A stretch of 64,000 bases of DNA from Eucalyptus grandis (lineage: Eukaryota; Streptophyta; Magnoliopsida; Myrtales; Myrtaceae): the NCBI RefSeq assembly GCF_016545825.1, contig NC_052612.1, forward strand, positions 42,949,738 through 43,013,737, in the 5' to 3' direction. This document shows positions 1 to 11,218 of this stretch, one piece after another. The notes below the pieces were generated by a model. The model made no database searches and was not told where the DNA came from. It was given only the letters and a program-made list of their open reading frames with translations. Both the position numbers and the translations under genes were made by a program. Position 1 is the first letter of the stretch. Each line of letters starts with the position of its first letter.

Positions 1-321
1 ACCCATCTCAAAGTCAAATCAATCATTCGGTACTAATAATACCTATATTATATAGAATATCTTTTCATTTCCATCCATTTCTAAATTAGCAAGAATTAAT
101 ATGATTTTTTTATCACATTTTTTTTGTGTGGTTATAAATGCTACGATAGTGCTGTTTAAATTTATGTTAGCTTTTGATCTTTATAATAAATAATGTAAAA
201 CCTCATTTAGAATTATTTTGAATTGATGTTCTTGCTACTTTAACAATAGTTATCTTCATAAGAATGTATGAATATTGTATTGATTTATCTATAAATAATT
301 TTACTTATATCAATTTAAATA
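1..321. other. AT-rich non-coding sequence left of the first MITE
   Basis: No open frame, RNA gene or repeat that I recognise. Very AT-rich. It ends in the 9-bp target duplication of the adjacent MITE (313-321). Confidence 0.5.
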
Positions 322-730
322 GGATTAATACTCTGAAAAATCTCAAACCGACATCTTTGATAAATTTATCCAAAACTAATACACTTATGATAAATTTACC
401 ATATATTAGTTTCTATTAAATTTTATTGTTAAATTATTAAGTTAAATGACAAGTGATAGTTGATTGATATATTAATTTGAGATTTTATTCTCCGTTTGTC
501 ATAGTTTACAATGCAATTTAACATTGGGTATTACTAATTTGAGATTTTGGCGGTTGAATAAATTAATTTGTGATAAATTTGTCATAAATATACAAATTTA
601 TGGTTTTTTATGGTTAGTCAGGGTAAATTTGTTATTGATGTACCGATTTTGGGTTTTTTAGGGTAAAATAAATGGTTTTTGGTAAATTTGTCGTACATGT
701 ACAGATTTAGAGTTTTTAGGGTATTAACTC
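322..730. mobile_element. Palindromic Mutator-type MITE with perfect 9-bp TSD
   Basis: The two ends are inverted copies: the left end reads GGATTAATACTCTG and the reverse complement of the right end reads GAGTTAATACCCTA. Similarity continues inward (AAAAATCTCAAA against AAAACTCTAAA). The element is flanked by the identical 9-mer ATTTAAATA at 313-321 and 731-739. A 9-bp duplication with long terminal inverted repeats is the signature of Mutator-superfamily (MULE) derivatives. It has no coding capacity and is about 409 bp long. Confidence 0.8.
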
Positions 731-739
731 ATTTAAATA

Positions 740-1069
740 TTGTTCCTAAACATTTACATAGATAAAAATTTCTAGCCTTTTCATTTTGTGTTTTCTTAAT
801 TAAATTCAGTTACATATCTAAGTTAGGAAATTTAATTAGACAAAAAGGTGATGAAAACAATCAGCATATCTTTTATCTATTTACAAAATGGATTAAAATG
901 AAATGATATTGTGAAATCTAAGTAATAATGTAATTACAAAAAGTTGCGAAATCCAATGACCGATTTGACTTTGTTATGAAAAGTCATAGGACTAGATCGA
1001 ACAAATTGAAAATCTTTGAACCGTTAAGAATAATTTAAAGTTCAAAGGTGACATATCAAAATTTAGGGA
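740..1069. other. AT-rich spacer between MITE and copia element
   Basis: No gene seen. The last five bases before the LTR (AGGGA, 1065-1069) recur just after the 3' LTR (6943-6947), three bases beyond its TTTACA end. They may be the target duplication. Confidence 0.4.
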
Positions 1070-1420
1070 TGTTATGAAATATATGAATAAATGAAATACA
1101 CGAATGAATATTCATTATATTTATCTTATCTAATGTATTTATTATGGTACATTTGTCTCATATATTATAAATACATTTTCCTATACAATAAATGTTCATT
1201 TCACTATCCAATACATGTATTATTCGATACATTGATATTAATGATAAATACATTCTTGTTTTCCCATAAATAAGAGCTTAGTTTTTGTTGTAGACATAAT
1301 AATAATATATTGGAAATAAAATTCTCTCATCTGACTTTCTTCACTATCTTTAGTGTTTACCTTTTCTCTTCTCAATCTCTTTATTCTCTCTATTATATAT
1401 TTGCAATGCAATATTTTACA
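1070..1420 (+). repeat. 5' LTR of the copia element
   Basis: About 351 bp, TG...CA. It matches the 3' LTR over its whole length apart from the 82-bp insert in the latter. It carries a CATAAATAAGAGCTTAG segment that is conserved in both LTRs and may be the promoter. Confidence 0.8.
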
Positions 1421-1644
1421 ATACGTTATCGATCACGAAGATCTACCGACGAGTAAGTAATTTTTGCAAGGTATGTGTTCTTTTTATTAATCAACTTATA
1501 CTTCATCTTCTCCTATCAATTCTTCATTTTATTTTTTTTGGCCTGAAACCAATTTCAAATCTAAAAGTATCATTACATTCTGAAGTAATAGTGTATATTT
1601 AGAAATCTTTATAATTAATTTAAGGATTTATTTTTGCAAAGATT

Positions 1645-4600
1645 ATGACAAATATTGAAAAGCTCAAATTTCACATCCTGAAAGTGAGTAAAAAGAATTA
1701 TCTATCTCGGTGCCTTAACATGGAAATGCACATCCAAGGACAAGGTCTCGCTAATGCAATTACAGATGATAGAATCTCAAATGCCAAAGATAGAATAAAT
1801 GCACTGATTTTTATTCGCTGTCATTTGCATGAGAGCCTGCAGACTCAATATTTATTCGTTCGAGACTCTCAGATCTTGTGGAGGAGGTTGAAGGATAGGT
1901 ATGGTCATACCAAGACTGTTATCCCCCTCTCAAGCACAATATGACTGGTAAAATCTCAGATTACAAGATTTTAAATTAGTATCTGACTATAATTCCGCTT
2001 TATTTGATATTATTTCTCGACTTGAGTTATGCGGTATCAAACCCGTTGATGCAAAATTGTTAGAGAAAACTTTCTCTACCTTCAATGCTTCGAATATTGT
2101 ATTGTAACAGTAATACCGACAGCATCAGTTTGCCACATACTCTAAATTAATTTATGTGCTTCTTATTACCAAGCAAACTAATGTGTTGCTGCTAAAAAAT
2201 TATGATCTTAGACATGTTGGCTCAAAAGTATTGTCCGAAGCACATGCTAACTTTGAGAAAAATATTGATAGGGCTATAAGCGCAGGCAAGAACATAATGC
2301 TAGAAGGGATGATAGGAAATTTAACCCTCATTGGAAATCTAACTTTGGTCTGAATCATGACAAAAAAAAAAAGTCAAAGAATGTGATTAATGAAAGTATT
2401 TGTCATCGTTGTGGCATGACTGGGTATTGGTCACTTATTTGTTGTACGCCAAAGCACTTTGTTGACCTATACTAGGCATCTTTAAAAAATATGAGCAAAC
2501 GTGGTGAATCTCATGCCATTGAAATCAATCTTACTGCTATAATCACTGTTGAAGCTAACAATATCTCCATTGGTGAGACTTATCTTGCTCCCGAAGTAGC
2601 GAATGCATCCCTGGATGTTTCTGATTTTTTTGAGGACATTTGATTACTTTGATGATGCATCAGATTAGTGAATGATAATTTGAATTTCGAATTCTATGAT
2701 TCTAATCATTTATTTTAGTTGTTAAGCTTTAAATGTATTGTTTTTTATTGTTCTTTAATATGGTTATGAAATGCTTACGAACCTTATATAATATTTATTT
2801 TGAAATTTTATTGGACTTTATAACTAATATGCAAATTTTATGATATTCGATACCTGAAATTGTCAACATAAATGCAAATGGAAAATACCGAGAAAAATGA
2901 AGATGTTTGTTTGATTGATAATGCAACAACACATACTATATTTCGTAGTAGACATTTTTTCTCGAGTATGACATTGCGTAAGGCACAAATCCATACAATA
3001 TCGGATCCTGTTCTGATTATTGATGGTTTTGAGAATGCCATAATTGTTTTACCAAATGGCGCAATCCTACATATTGAGGATGCGTTTCTAAGTATTAGAT
3101 CAAAAATGAATCTGCTAGTTTTAAAGATGTACCCCGTAATGGATATACTATTTATGAGCAAGATAAGGAATATATTGGCATTTCCTCTTATAAGATGGGC
3201 TTGGAGACTATCTATGAGAAGCTAGAAGCTTCTTCTCTATGTTTGTATTGTGTTATGATTAAAGCTGTTGAAACCTGTGCCACTACATCCTAGGGATTGG
3301 TAAACCCTAATCAGTTTGGACTGTGGCATGATCGTCTTAGTCACCCTAGCGTTTCAATGATGCGTAGAATAATTTACAAAAGGGACACTTTAAACGATAT
3401 AAATGTATTATTATCCAAAGATTATAATTGTGAAGCTTGTTCACAAGGAAAGCTCATTATCAAACCTTTTATAATAAAGGTTAATTTTGAATCCCCTTTA
3501 TTCTTGCAAAGAATTTAGGGTAATATTTGTGGACCAATACAACTACCAAGTGGACCATTTCGATATTTTATGGTACTAGTGGACGCATCATGTAGATGGT
3601 CCTATATTTGCCTATTATCTATGCGCAATGTGACATTTGCATGTTTACTTGCATAGATTATAAAGCTCCTGGCACAATTTTCTTATTATTCAATTAAGAG
3701 TATAAGGATAGATAATGCTAGTGAATTTACATCAAAGAGTTTTGATACCTATTGTGCTTCACTCGGAATCGAAATTGAGCACTCGGTTGCATATATTCAT
3801 ACTCAAAATGGATTGACAGAATCATTGATTAAACATATCCAAATCATTGCTCGCACTCTATTATTGAGAACGAATCTCAATGATACAACATGTGGTCATG
3901 TAGTTTTGCATACGGCAGCTCTAATAAGATTACGCTCTACTGCTAGTCTTTTACAATCTCCCCTTCAAATAGGTTTTGGTTATAAACTAGATATTTCATC
4001 TTTACGCACCTTTGGTTGTGCAGTATAGGTGCTTGCAAAAAAGAACAAAAATGCGTCCCCAATGCCGTTTGGGCATTTGTGTTGGGTTTAATTCACTATC
4101 TATCATTAGGTTCTTGGAACTAACTACCGGTGATCTTTCTACTAGTAGATTTGCAGATTGTCATTTTGATTAGACTAGGTTTCCATCAATTGGGATACCC
4201 ACGACTTCAATGACTGCAAAACAAAAACTAGTTAAGGTTTTCTCTTGGAATGAGAAAAAATTATCTCAATTAGACCCAAGAACTCCTGAATGTGAAAACG
4301 ATGTGCGGCCTATAATCCATTTACAAGCTATCACATTTAATGATGCTACTAAGGTAACAAAGTCTCATATTCTAGCCGCAAATGCTCTAGCTAGGATAGT
4401 TATTCCCAAATGATAAGCTAAAATAGATCAAAATTCCCCGCACTTGAAGCGTGGTAGACCGATAGGCGTTGTGCTTGCTCCCAAAGAGCTTATTGCCCCT
4501 GAAAAGGCACAAACTCATGAAAGGAACACCAACCCTTGGAATACTGAGAATTTTATTAAAGATTGTAATGAAATTTAGGATTGAAATGAAATCATCATTG

Positions 4601-6180
4601 ATGATACTTTTGCATTCTCAATTGCTCATAAAATTATGGATGATGATTGTGAGCTGCAATCTATTATTGAATACCGTCAAATGCAAGATTGGCCTAAGTA
4701 GGAGGAAGTAATTAAGGCTGAATTAGTTTTGCTAGTTAAACGAGAGGTTTTTGGACCCGTAACTCATATCCTTGATAATTTAAAGCCCGTTGGATATAAA
4801 TGGATATTTGTCCAGAAACGAAATGAGAAAAACGATGTTGTTAGGTATAAAGCCCGACTCGTTGCCCAATGATTCTCCCGACTTGGGATTGATTATAATG
4901 GGATATATTCACCTGTGATGGATATGATTACATTTCGTTTTCTCATTAGCCTAGTAATCTCTGAAAAATTGGGAATGCGTCTTATGGACGTTGTGACGGC
5001 ATATTTATATGGCTCATTAGACTCTAATATTTATATGAAAATTCTCAAGGGATTCAAAATACCTAAAGCATGCACTCTCCGTAATTTATTCTCAATAAAA
5101 TTGCAAAAATTATTGTACGGATTAAAGCAATCCGATTACATGTGGTATCAACACCTAAGTGCGTACCTAATTAAGGAAAGGTACAAGAATGATCCTATTT
5201 GCCCATACGCGTTTATTAAGAAATCAAAAACCGGATTTGCTATAGTAGCAGTTTATGTCAATGATATAAATTTAATTAAAACTCCAGAAGAGTTAGCCGT
5301 ATTTGAAAATGGAGTTTAAAGTTAGATATTTAGGTAAAACCAAACTTTGTCTTTGTTTAGAGCTTGAACATAAAACAAGTGGAATAATCGTCAATCAATC
5401 AGTATACGTCGAAAGATTGCTTAAACGCTTCAACATAGACAAAGGTCACCCATTGAGCACCCCTATGGTTGTAAGGTTTCTAAATCCCCAAAATGACCCA
5501 TTTCATCCTAGAGAATCTGATGAAGAGATACTTAGTCCTAAAGTACCATAACTTAATGCAATTGGGGCTTTGATGTATTTGGCACAATGTACGAGATTAT
5601 TATCGCTTTTGCAGTAAATTTATTAGCACGTTTTAGTTTTGAGCTTACTCGAAGACATTGGAATAGAGTTAAACATAGTTTCCATTATCTCCAAGAAACC
5701 ATAGATTTGAGATTATATTATTCCAATGATTTCACTAACTCTCATTTAGTTGGATATGCTGATGCTAGATATAAATCCGATCCACATAAGGCTCGCTCTC
5801 AAACCGAGTATTTATTTTGTTATAATGGCACTGCTATTTCTTAGTGTTCTACGAAGCAATTGCTAATAGCTACATCCTCTAACCACTCTAAGATTATTGT
5901 TTTATATGAAACTGGAAGAGAGTGTGTTTAGTTAAGATCCGTTATAACGCATATTCATAATTCTTGTTATTTAATACTGGTTACAAATTCTCCTACTATA
6001 ATTTATGAAGAGAATGCTACTTGTGTTGCACAAGTTAGGGGATGATATATTAAAGGTGATAGAACCAAGCATATCTCGCTGAAATTTTTCTATACTCATG
6101 AACTCCATGAAAGTTGACAAATTGATGTTAAATAGATTCGATTCATAAATAATTTTGCAGATCTTTTTATTAAATCATTG
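1645..6180 (+). pseudogene. Copia gag-pol polyprotein remnant
   Basis: The frame is broken into about ten pieces. The gag region is at 1645-2350, followed near 2400 by a degenerate zinc knuckle (CHRCGMTGYWSLIC, with the usual His replaced). The protease has an altered active site, DNATTHT, near 2920. The pre-integrase zinc-finger region (LWHDRLSHPS...CEACSQGK) is at 3297-3480 and the integrase core at about 3520-4030. RT at 4740-5560 has the catalytic block changed to VYVNDI (normally YVDD). RNase H/C-terminal sequence (GYADARYKSDP) is at 5590-6130. The order integrase before RT is diagnostic of Ty1/copia. Confidence 0.85.
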
Positions 6181-6513
6181 CCAACGTCAATTTTTGAGAA
6201 ATTATTATATGGCATTGGTATACGGCAAGTTCACAAGATGCAAGAATGACTAGTTTCAGCAGTGGCTATATGGCTCAATTGAGGGGGAGATATTATGAAC
6301 TATGCATTGCACTTTTTTTTTTTTGTTTGGTTTTTTCTCACAGGATTTTTTCGGGTTAAAGTTTTTAATGAGGCAATTAATACATCTATAAAAGAGAGAG
6401 ATAATAATATTTGTGTTCTACACTTTTTCCCTTTTTGTTCGGTTTTTGTCTCACTGGGTTTTTCCAGCTTAAGGTTTTTAATGAGACAATATCATTCAAT
6501 GCACATTCGGGAG

Positions 6514-6939
6514 TGTTATGAAATACATGAATGAATATTCATTATATTTATCTTATCTAATGTACTTATTATGTTACATTTATATCATGCCTTATAAGTA
6601 TATCTCCATATACAATAAATGTTCATCTCCCTATCCAAAACATGCATTATTCGATACATTGATATTAATGATAAGCGGGGTGGTGGGTCATTCGCTAGCG
6701 TCGCTTCGGGGTTTACGCCGCTGCGGGTTGTATGGGTTCCCTGGGTATAAAAAAAAAATGATAAGTACATTATTGTTCTCATATAAATAAGAGCTTAGTT
6801 TTTGTTGTAAACATAACAATGATATATTGAAAATAAAATTCTCTCCTCTGACTTTCTCCACTATTGTTGGTGTTTACCTGCTTTCTCTTCTCAATATCTT
6901 TATTCTCTCTATAATATATTTGCAATACAATATTTTACA
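6514..6939 (+). repeat. 3' LTR of the copia element
   Basis: 426 bp against 351 bp for the 5' LTR. The extra length is the insertion at 6676-6757. Starts TGTTATG directly after the CGGGAG purine tract and ends ATTTTACA. Confidence 0.8.
6676..6757 (+). mobile_element. Short SINE-like insertion with A-tail inside the 3' LTR
   Basis: An 82-bp GC-rich segment absent from the 5' LTR. It ends in a run of A and is flanked by ATGATAAG on both sides (6668-6675 and 6758-6765). A poly-A tail with a variable target duplication indicates retroposition by a LINE machinery. No complete Pol III A and B boxes are visible, so it is probably a 5'-truncated SINE copy. Confidence 0.6.
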
Positions 6940-7388
6940 ATGAGGGAGAATTATTAGCATAGTTTTCCCATTTTTTTATCGCATTGCGAAACCTTTTTCG
7001 GGCTGAACCACATAGACTTTTTGGCTTTTTTTTTTTTTTTTTGAGCAAACAGAGACTTTTGTCTTTGCTTTGCACAACTTTCGGTTGAACCGGGCGGTCC
7101 GGTTCGACTTCCGAGCGGCTTCATACGGAAAGAGCAAAAGCAAAGAAAAGAATCGACGTCAGGAACCGCGAAATCGCGATCTCGCCATGGAAGGGTCGCG
7201 TCGAATTGCATCGTTTACAGAATCGACTCCCATCTCTCTTCCCCTAGATTTCCCTCCGAACTTCCTCCATCTTCGTTCCTTCAAGTTCGTTCCTTCCTCC
7301 CTCTGGCATACACCTTCAGCCCAAAGGTAGAATCTTTGCTTGAATTGGTGAGTACCCAGAAGCGCGATTCTTGTCGGGAAGGCTCATC
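6940..7388 (+). promoter_or_regulatory. Promoter and 5' leader of the phosphatase gene
   Basis: Sequence between the copia 3' LTR and the phosphatase start codon. It becomes GC-rich and pyrimidine-rich (CTTCCTCC-type) from about 7230, as is usual for a plant 5' UTR. The LTR lies only about 450 bp upstream of the ATG and could influence transcription. Confidence 0.4.
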
Positions 7389-9536
7389 ATGGGAGTGGGC
7401 ATCTCGTTCTTGATCGGGTTGAAGGCCGCGGCTCTGTTCCTGCTCTTCGCCTTCCTCAGAAGCCGCGGCTTCGGGCTGCTGTGCCTCCCGTTCCTGTACG
7501 CGTCCCTCGTGTCCCTGCTCGTCTCCCTCGCTTCCCACCCCTCCATCAACCTCCCCCTGCTCCTGGGCAAGAGCCCGGACGGGTCGTTCCCCGTCTGGTC
7601 GGTCCTCATCTTCGGCCCGTACCTGTACTTCGTCAGGGCCTTTTCTGCGATCAGGAGGCTGCGGAGCGGGGAGGCCCCGTACACCGAGATCTGCGAGGGT
7701 GTCTACGTTGGTGGGTGGCCTTCGTCTCTCGATAAGTTGCCCCCCGGCGACCCCGCGATCGTCGACTGCACCTGCGAGCTCCCGCGGCGGCCGGAGCTGC
7801 GTGGGCACGCGTATTTCTGCGTCCCGACTTGGGACACGCGGTCGCCGGGGCCCGGGGAGATCGAGTCCGCGGTGAAGTGGGCTTGCAGGAAGAGGGCTCG
7901 GAACAAGCCTGTGTTCATTCACTGTGCCTATGGTATGGAAGGAAAATGGATATCACTGTTAAGCATTATGCATTTTTAGGAGCGGTATATGTTCAACTTT
8001 GTCAGAAAGCTTGTTGTGGATAGTGTAGGATCAATTATCTCTCTTTTTTATATCCCAGGATCTAAATTCTAGCACTAGGAATTTTGCTGTTATATAAGTG
8101 TTTTAACTGCATGAAGCTCGATCAATGAGTAACAGTGTCGCACAGTTGATGTTCATAGTTTTCAATCAATCATTTTGTTATTTACTCTCCTCAAGTGATT
8201 GGGATTAAGAAACTAGTGTGACTAGTATCAAACCTTGAAGCAATTATATGATATCAAGTGGCTATCTCCTCGGTTTATTCTCTTGATGCACGAGCTGTCT
8301 ATCTCTAAAATCGCATCAAGCACACGGGTCCTATGTGTTAGATCAGATTATCTGAGGATGGCAGTTTTTCCTAAGCTGTAGCTGTCAAACCTGCAGTGCC
8401 CCTAAGCTCAAGCTGTTCATTTTTTACGATTTAAGTTGATAGATGTTTTGTTCAAAAGCAGAAAAAGGTCAATATATATGTCTCAGATCTAGAAATCGTG
8501 TAAAAACATACTGGCATTATCTAAAGAAAGAAAAGAATATGGAACAGTTAATAGTTGTTCTGAGTCTTATTCTTTTTATTAGTTCAGATTTGAGCATTGT
8601 TATATTTAATGTTATTGAAGTGTTGGTTACAAAATGTTCATAGAAATACTTGAGCAAAAGATGATATCTCCATGTTGAGATCTAACAACTTGTTTGTGTA
8701 ATTGCTTGTCTTTTGCGGCTCTGCATGTACTCTTTAGTAACTATTTGAGTCTAATTGATTACTTTGGGATGCATCAATTAGCATGACATACTAGAATTAT
8801 GTGGTCAGACACAAGATAAAGAAATTTGAATGCCTGATTTGAGTATAGAGGGAAGTTATGGAAATCGGATTCATACATGTCTTGCATCATAATGTCATTG
8901 GACGAAGAGATATGGGGATAAGTTTTCTTACTAGTGGGATGAGATGATATATTTGGTGCTTGAATATTTGAGACAACAAATTTAGTTATCTCAACATGTC
9001 ACATGAGACCTTGATAATGTGGTTGAATTAGAGATATTATGATGTTAAGCATTACATAGCATTGTCACTAGAGGAACATCTTGATCTTGCTATTAAGGAG
9101 TTGTTGGGAGTGTCATTCATGGGACAGATATCTTCCTTAAACTCAGAATTTTGGTTTTTGACATTACTGAGGAAGATGATTTTGTCTAGATGTACATCAT
9201 CTCTTGTTAAGTTTTTTGTTCAGGTTTTTTCTTCTGTTGGCACTTATTAAGCCAAACTATTTGCATCTATTTGTGAAAAGTTTCTCTTCAAACTGATCTC
9301 CAGGTCATGGAAGGAGTGTGGCAGTATCATGTGCTCTGCTAGTGGCTCTTGGGGTTGCAGAGGACTGGAAAAATGCGGAGAGGATAATAAAGGAAAGACG
9401 TCCTTATATTCGGATGAATGGACTCCACAGGAAGGCATTGGAAGAATGGTCAAAGCATCGGTTGTCTGCTCCCAAGAAGACCGGATTTGGAGAAATAAGA
9501 TCCACGCTCTCCTCAGGTGAATCCAATTATTCTTGA
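7389..9536 (+). CDS. Membrane-anchored dual-specificity phosphatase-like protein
   Basis: Two exons, 7389-7932 and 9304-9536, encode 258 residues across a 1371-bp intron (phase 1, GT/AG). The N-terminal half is hydrophobic, with candidate membrane segments at about 5-22, 27-48 and 68-84. The C-terminal half is a compact cysteine phosphatase domain. The splice joins HCAY to GHGRS and so restores the signature HCX5RS: Cys179 nucleophile, Arg185, Ser186. Asp149 in WDT is a plausible general acid. That the active-site loop is built only by splicing supports the gene model. The family dephosphorylates phosphotyrosine/phosphoserine or lipid phosphates; the substrate cannot be told here. The ATG at 7389 is the first in the open frame and precedes the hydrophobic stretch. 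Confidence 0.85.
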
Positions 9537-11218
9537 TCGGACACATCTGAATGCACAGGACAAAATCTTGTTTAGGAGCTTTTCCCAGTTAAATTCGTGC
9601 TATATTAGAGCCTCTTTTCTGTGACAGTTGGCGTTTCTCCAATTGCCTTGGAAATATACTCTCCTATTGTTGGAGCGGCTCTGCAACATTATCAACCGGC
9701 TCTGTGTTTTCATGTGTTGTATGGTTTTTAATGGTTTTTTATGTATGCAATAACAGAGCTTTTGATTTAGCCAATTCTGACTTGATAAACACGGGAAACA
9801 GACGCGACTTTAAGTGCCACTGACATGGCAGCCTAGTGACCTGGGGTTGGGGGCAGGAACAGGAACAAGACCTCTTGTCAAACCACTGGAAGTCCCAAAA
9901 AAGAGAAATTTGCTTGTGAACCGTACATTTGCTCAGGAGCTAGAAGAAAATGAATGCCGTAAAAATCTGAGTTGAAATTGCGGGTTTTGAAATCCGTTTG
10001 TAAATTTTTGATGCGATGGAAATTTTCTGAATGTACGAGCAATCAATGCATATAGATGCAAATGATCCAGTGAAAGTAAGAATTTCCAGGAACATTTCGT
10101 TTCTAAACAGAATAGTAGTAACTGGTCCAAAGGAATAATCAGCTACAATGGGGCGGAGACATGGCCCCAGCTCCTACAGGGGCAGCAATGGGAAATTTCT
10201 CCCAAGGGGTAAAAAGTTGACGGGGCAATGCAGCGTGTTGGTAGAAGGCCCACAGGTCATACTGTCTTGAGTAGTAATTCCTTATTATAGAAATTTTCAT
10301 ATTCCCATCACTTTCTAAACATGCTAGTAAGTCAAGGATTTGTCCAATCGTCTAAACGAAAAATACATCTGCCGGTCACTTGAGGCTAGTTCACATGATA
10401 AGGGGCGAAGGCATCTGGCCATCTCTTGAATTGCACGTCATAAATCACATTACTTTCCGAGACACTATATTCAGACTCTGGATTTTTTTTTCTTCAAGTT
10501 ATTGGTATCTAGTATCTACCTACCAATTAGGAATTTTGCATCGCAGTTATTACACGTTGAAGCAACCCCGCTCTTGATGTTGTGCCAGAAGGTAAAGCGG
10601 AATTGAGATGACACAAGCAACACCGATCGTCTATACACAACCAAGAGCATCGGACATTTTTCTCTCTGATGACAAATCGGTATACTCAAATCATATTCTC
10701 ACTGTTCTTGATGAACGGAGTGTTCATATGAATCTGCAAGATTCTGAATCCCATAGCCTATAATGCGAAAAGAACCTGCTTGAATTAAGACACATTTCAC
10801 TGATCTGTGAAAATGGACCCATGTTCAGAATACCCTATTTACCAAGATTATATTGAGGGACAAACAGACATAGGAAGTATAACATCAAAGGTCATGTTAA
10901 TTACACTAAGAAAACAAAAGCACAAATGAGAATATGACCACATCGCACAACTCTGCCTGTTATTTACGCTGTGGAAATGCACATCTGTTCATGAAGCCGG
11001 TATACACAGAAGTTGCCCCAAGACAAAAGATCTTCAGACAAACAAAAGATTTTGCAACCTTCCCCCAGAATAAAAGGGACAAAAGAGGAAGCGATGCTAT
11101 TTATTTCAGCCAGGATCTAACAAACAGTGGTTAGCTGAATATTTTCCATTGACAGGGACAATAGGTTTTCTCCGTGTTCTAATATATGCTTCAGTCATGA
11201 CATTTATTTGCAACATCC
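9537..11218. other. Intergenic region between convergent genes
   Basis: Holds the 3' ends of the phosphatase (+) and IscA-like (-) genes. Only short open frames without recognisable domains are present. I see no repeat or RNA gene. Confidence 0.5.

Larger units (their letters stand above)
1070..6939 (+). mobile_element. Decayed Ty1/copia LTR retrotransposon
   Basis: Two similar LTRs bound a gag-pol region in copia order (gag, protease, integrase, RT, RNase H). Both LTRs start TGTTATGAAATA and end ATTTTACA. A primer-binding-like CGTTATCGATCACGAAG follows the 5' LTR, and a purine-rich CGGGAG tract abuts the 3' LTR. The sequence just before the 3' LTR is partly duplicated: a GTTTTT/GGGTTTTT...AATGAG(A/G)CAAT block occurs twice in 6320-6500. 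Many stops and frameshifts make it non-autonomous today. Confidence 0.85.

Noticed and set aside
7281..7922. 213-codon minus-strand frame opposite the phosphatase
   Set aside because: Antisense shadow of a GC-rich exon. The plus strand has the conserved phosphatase signature and correct splice sites.
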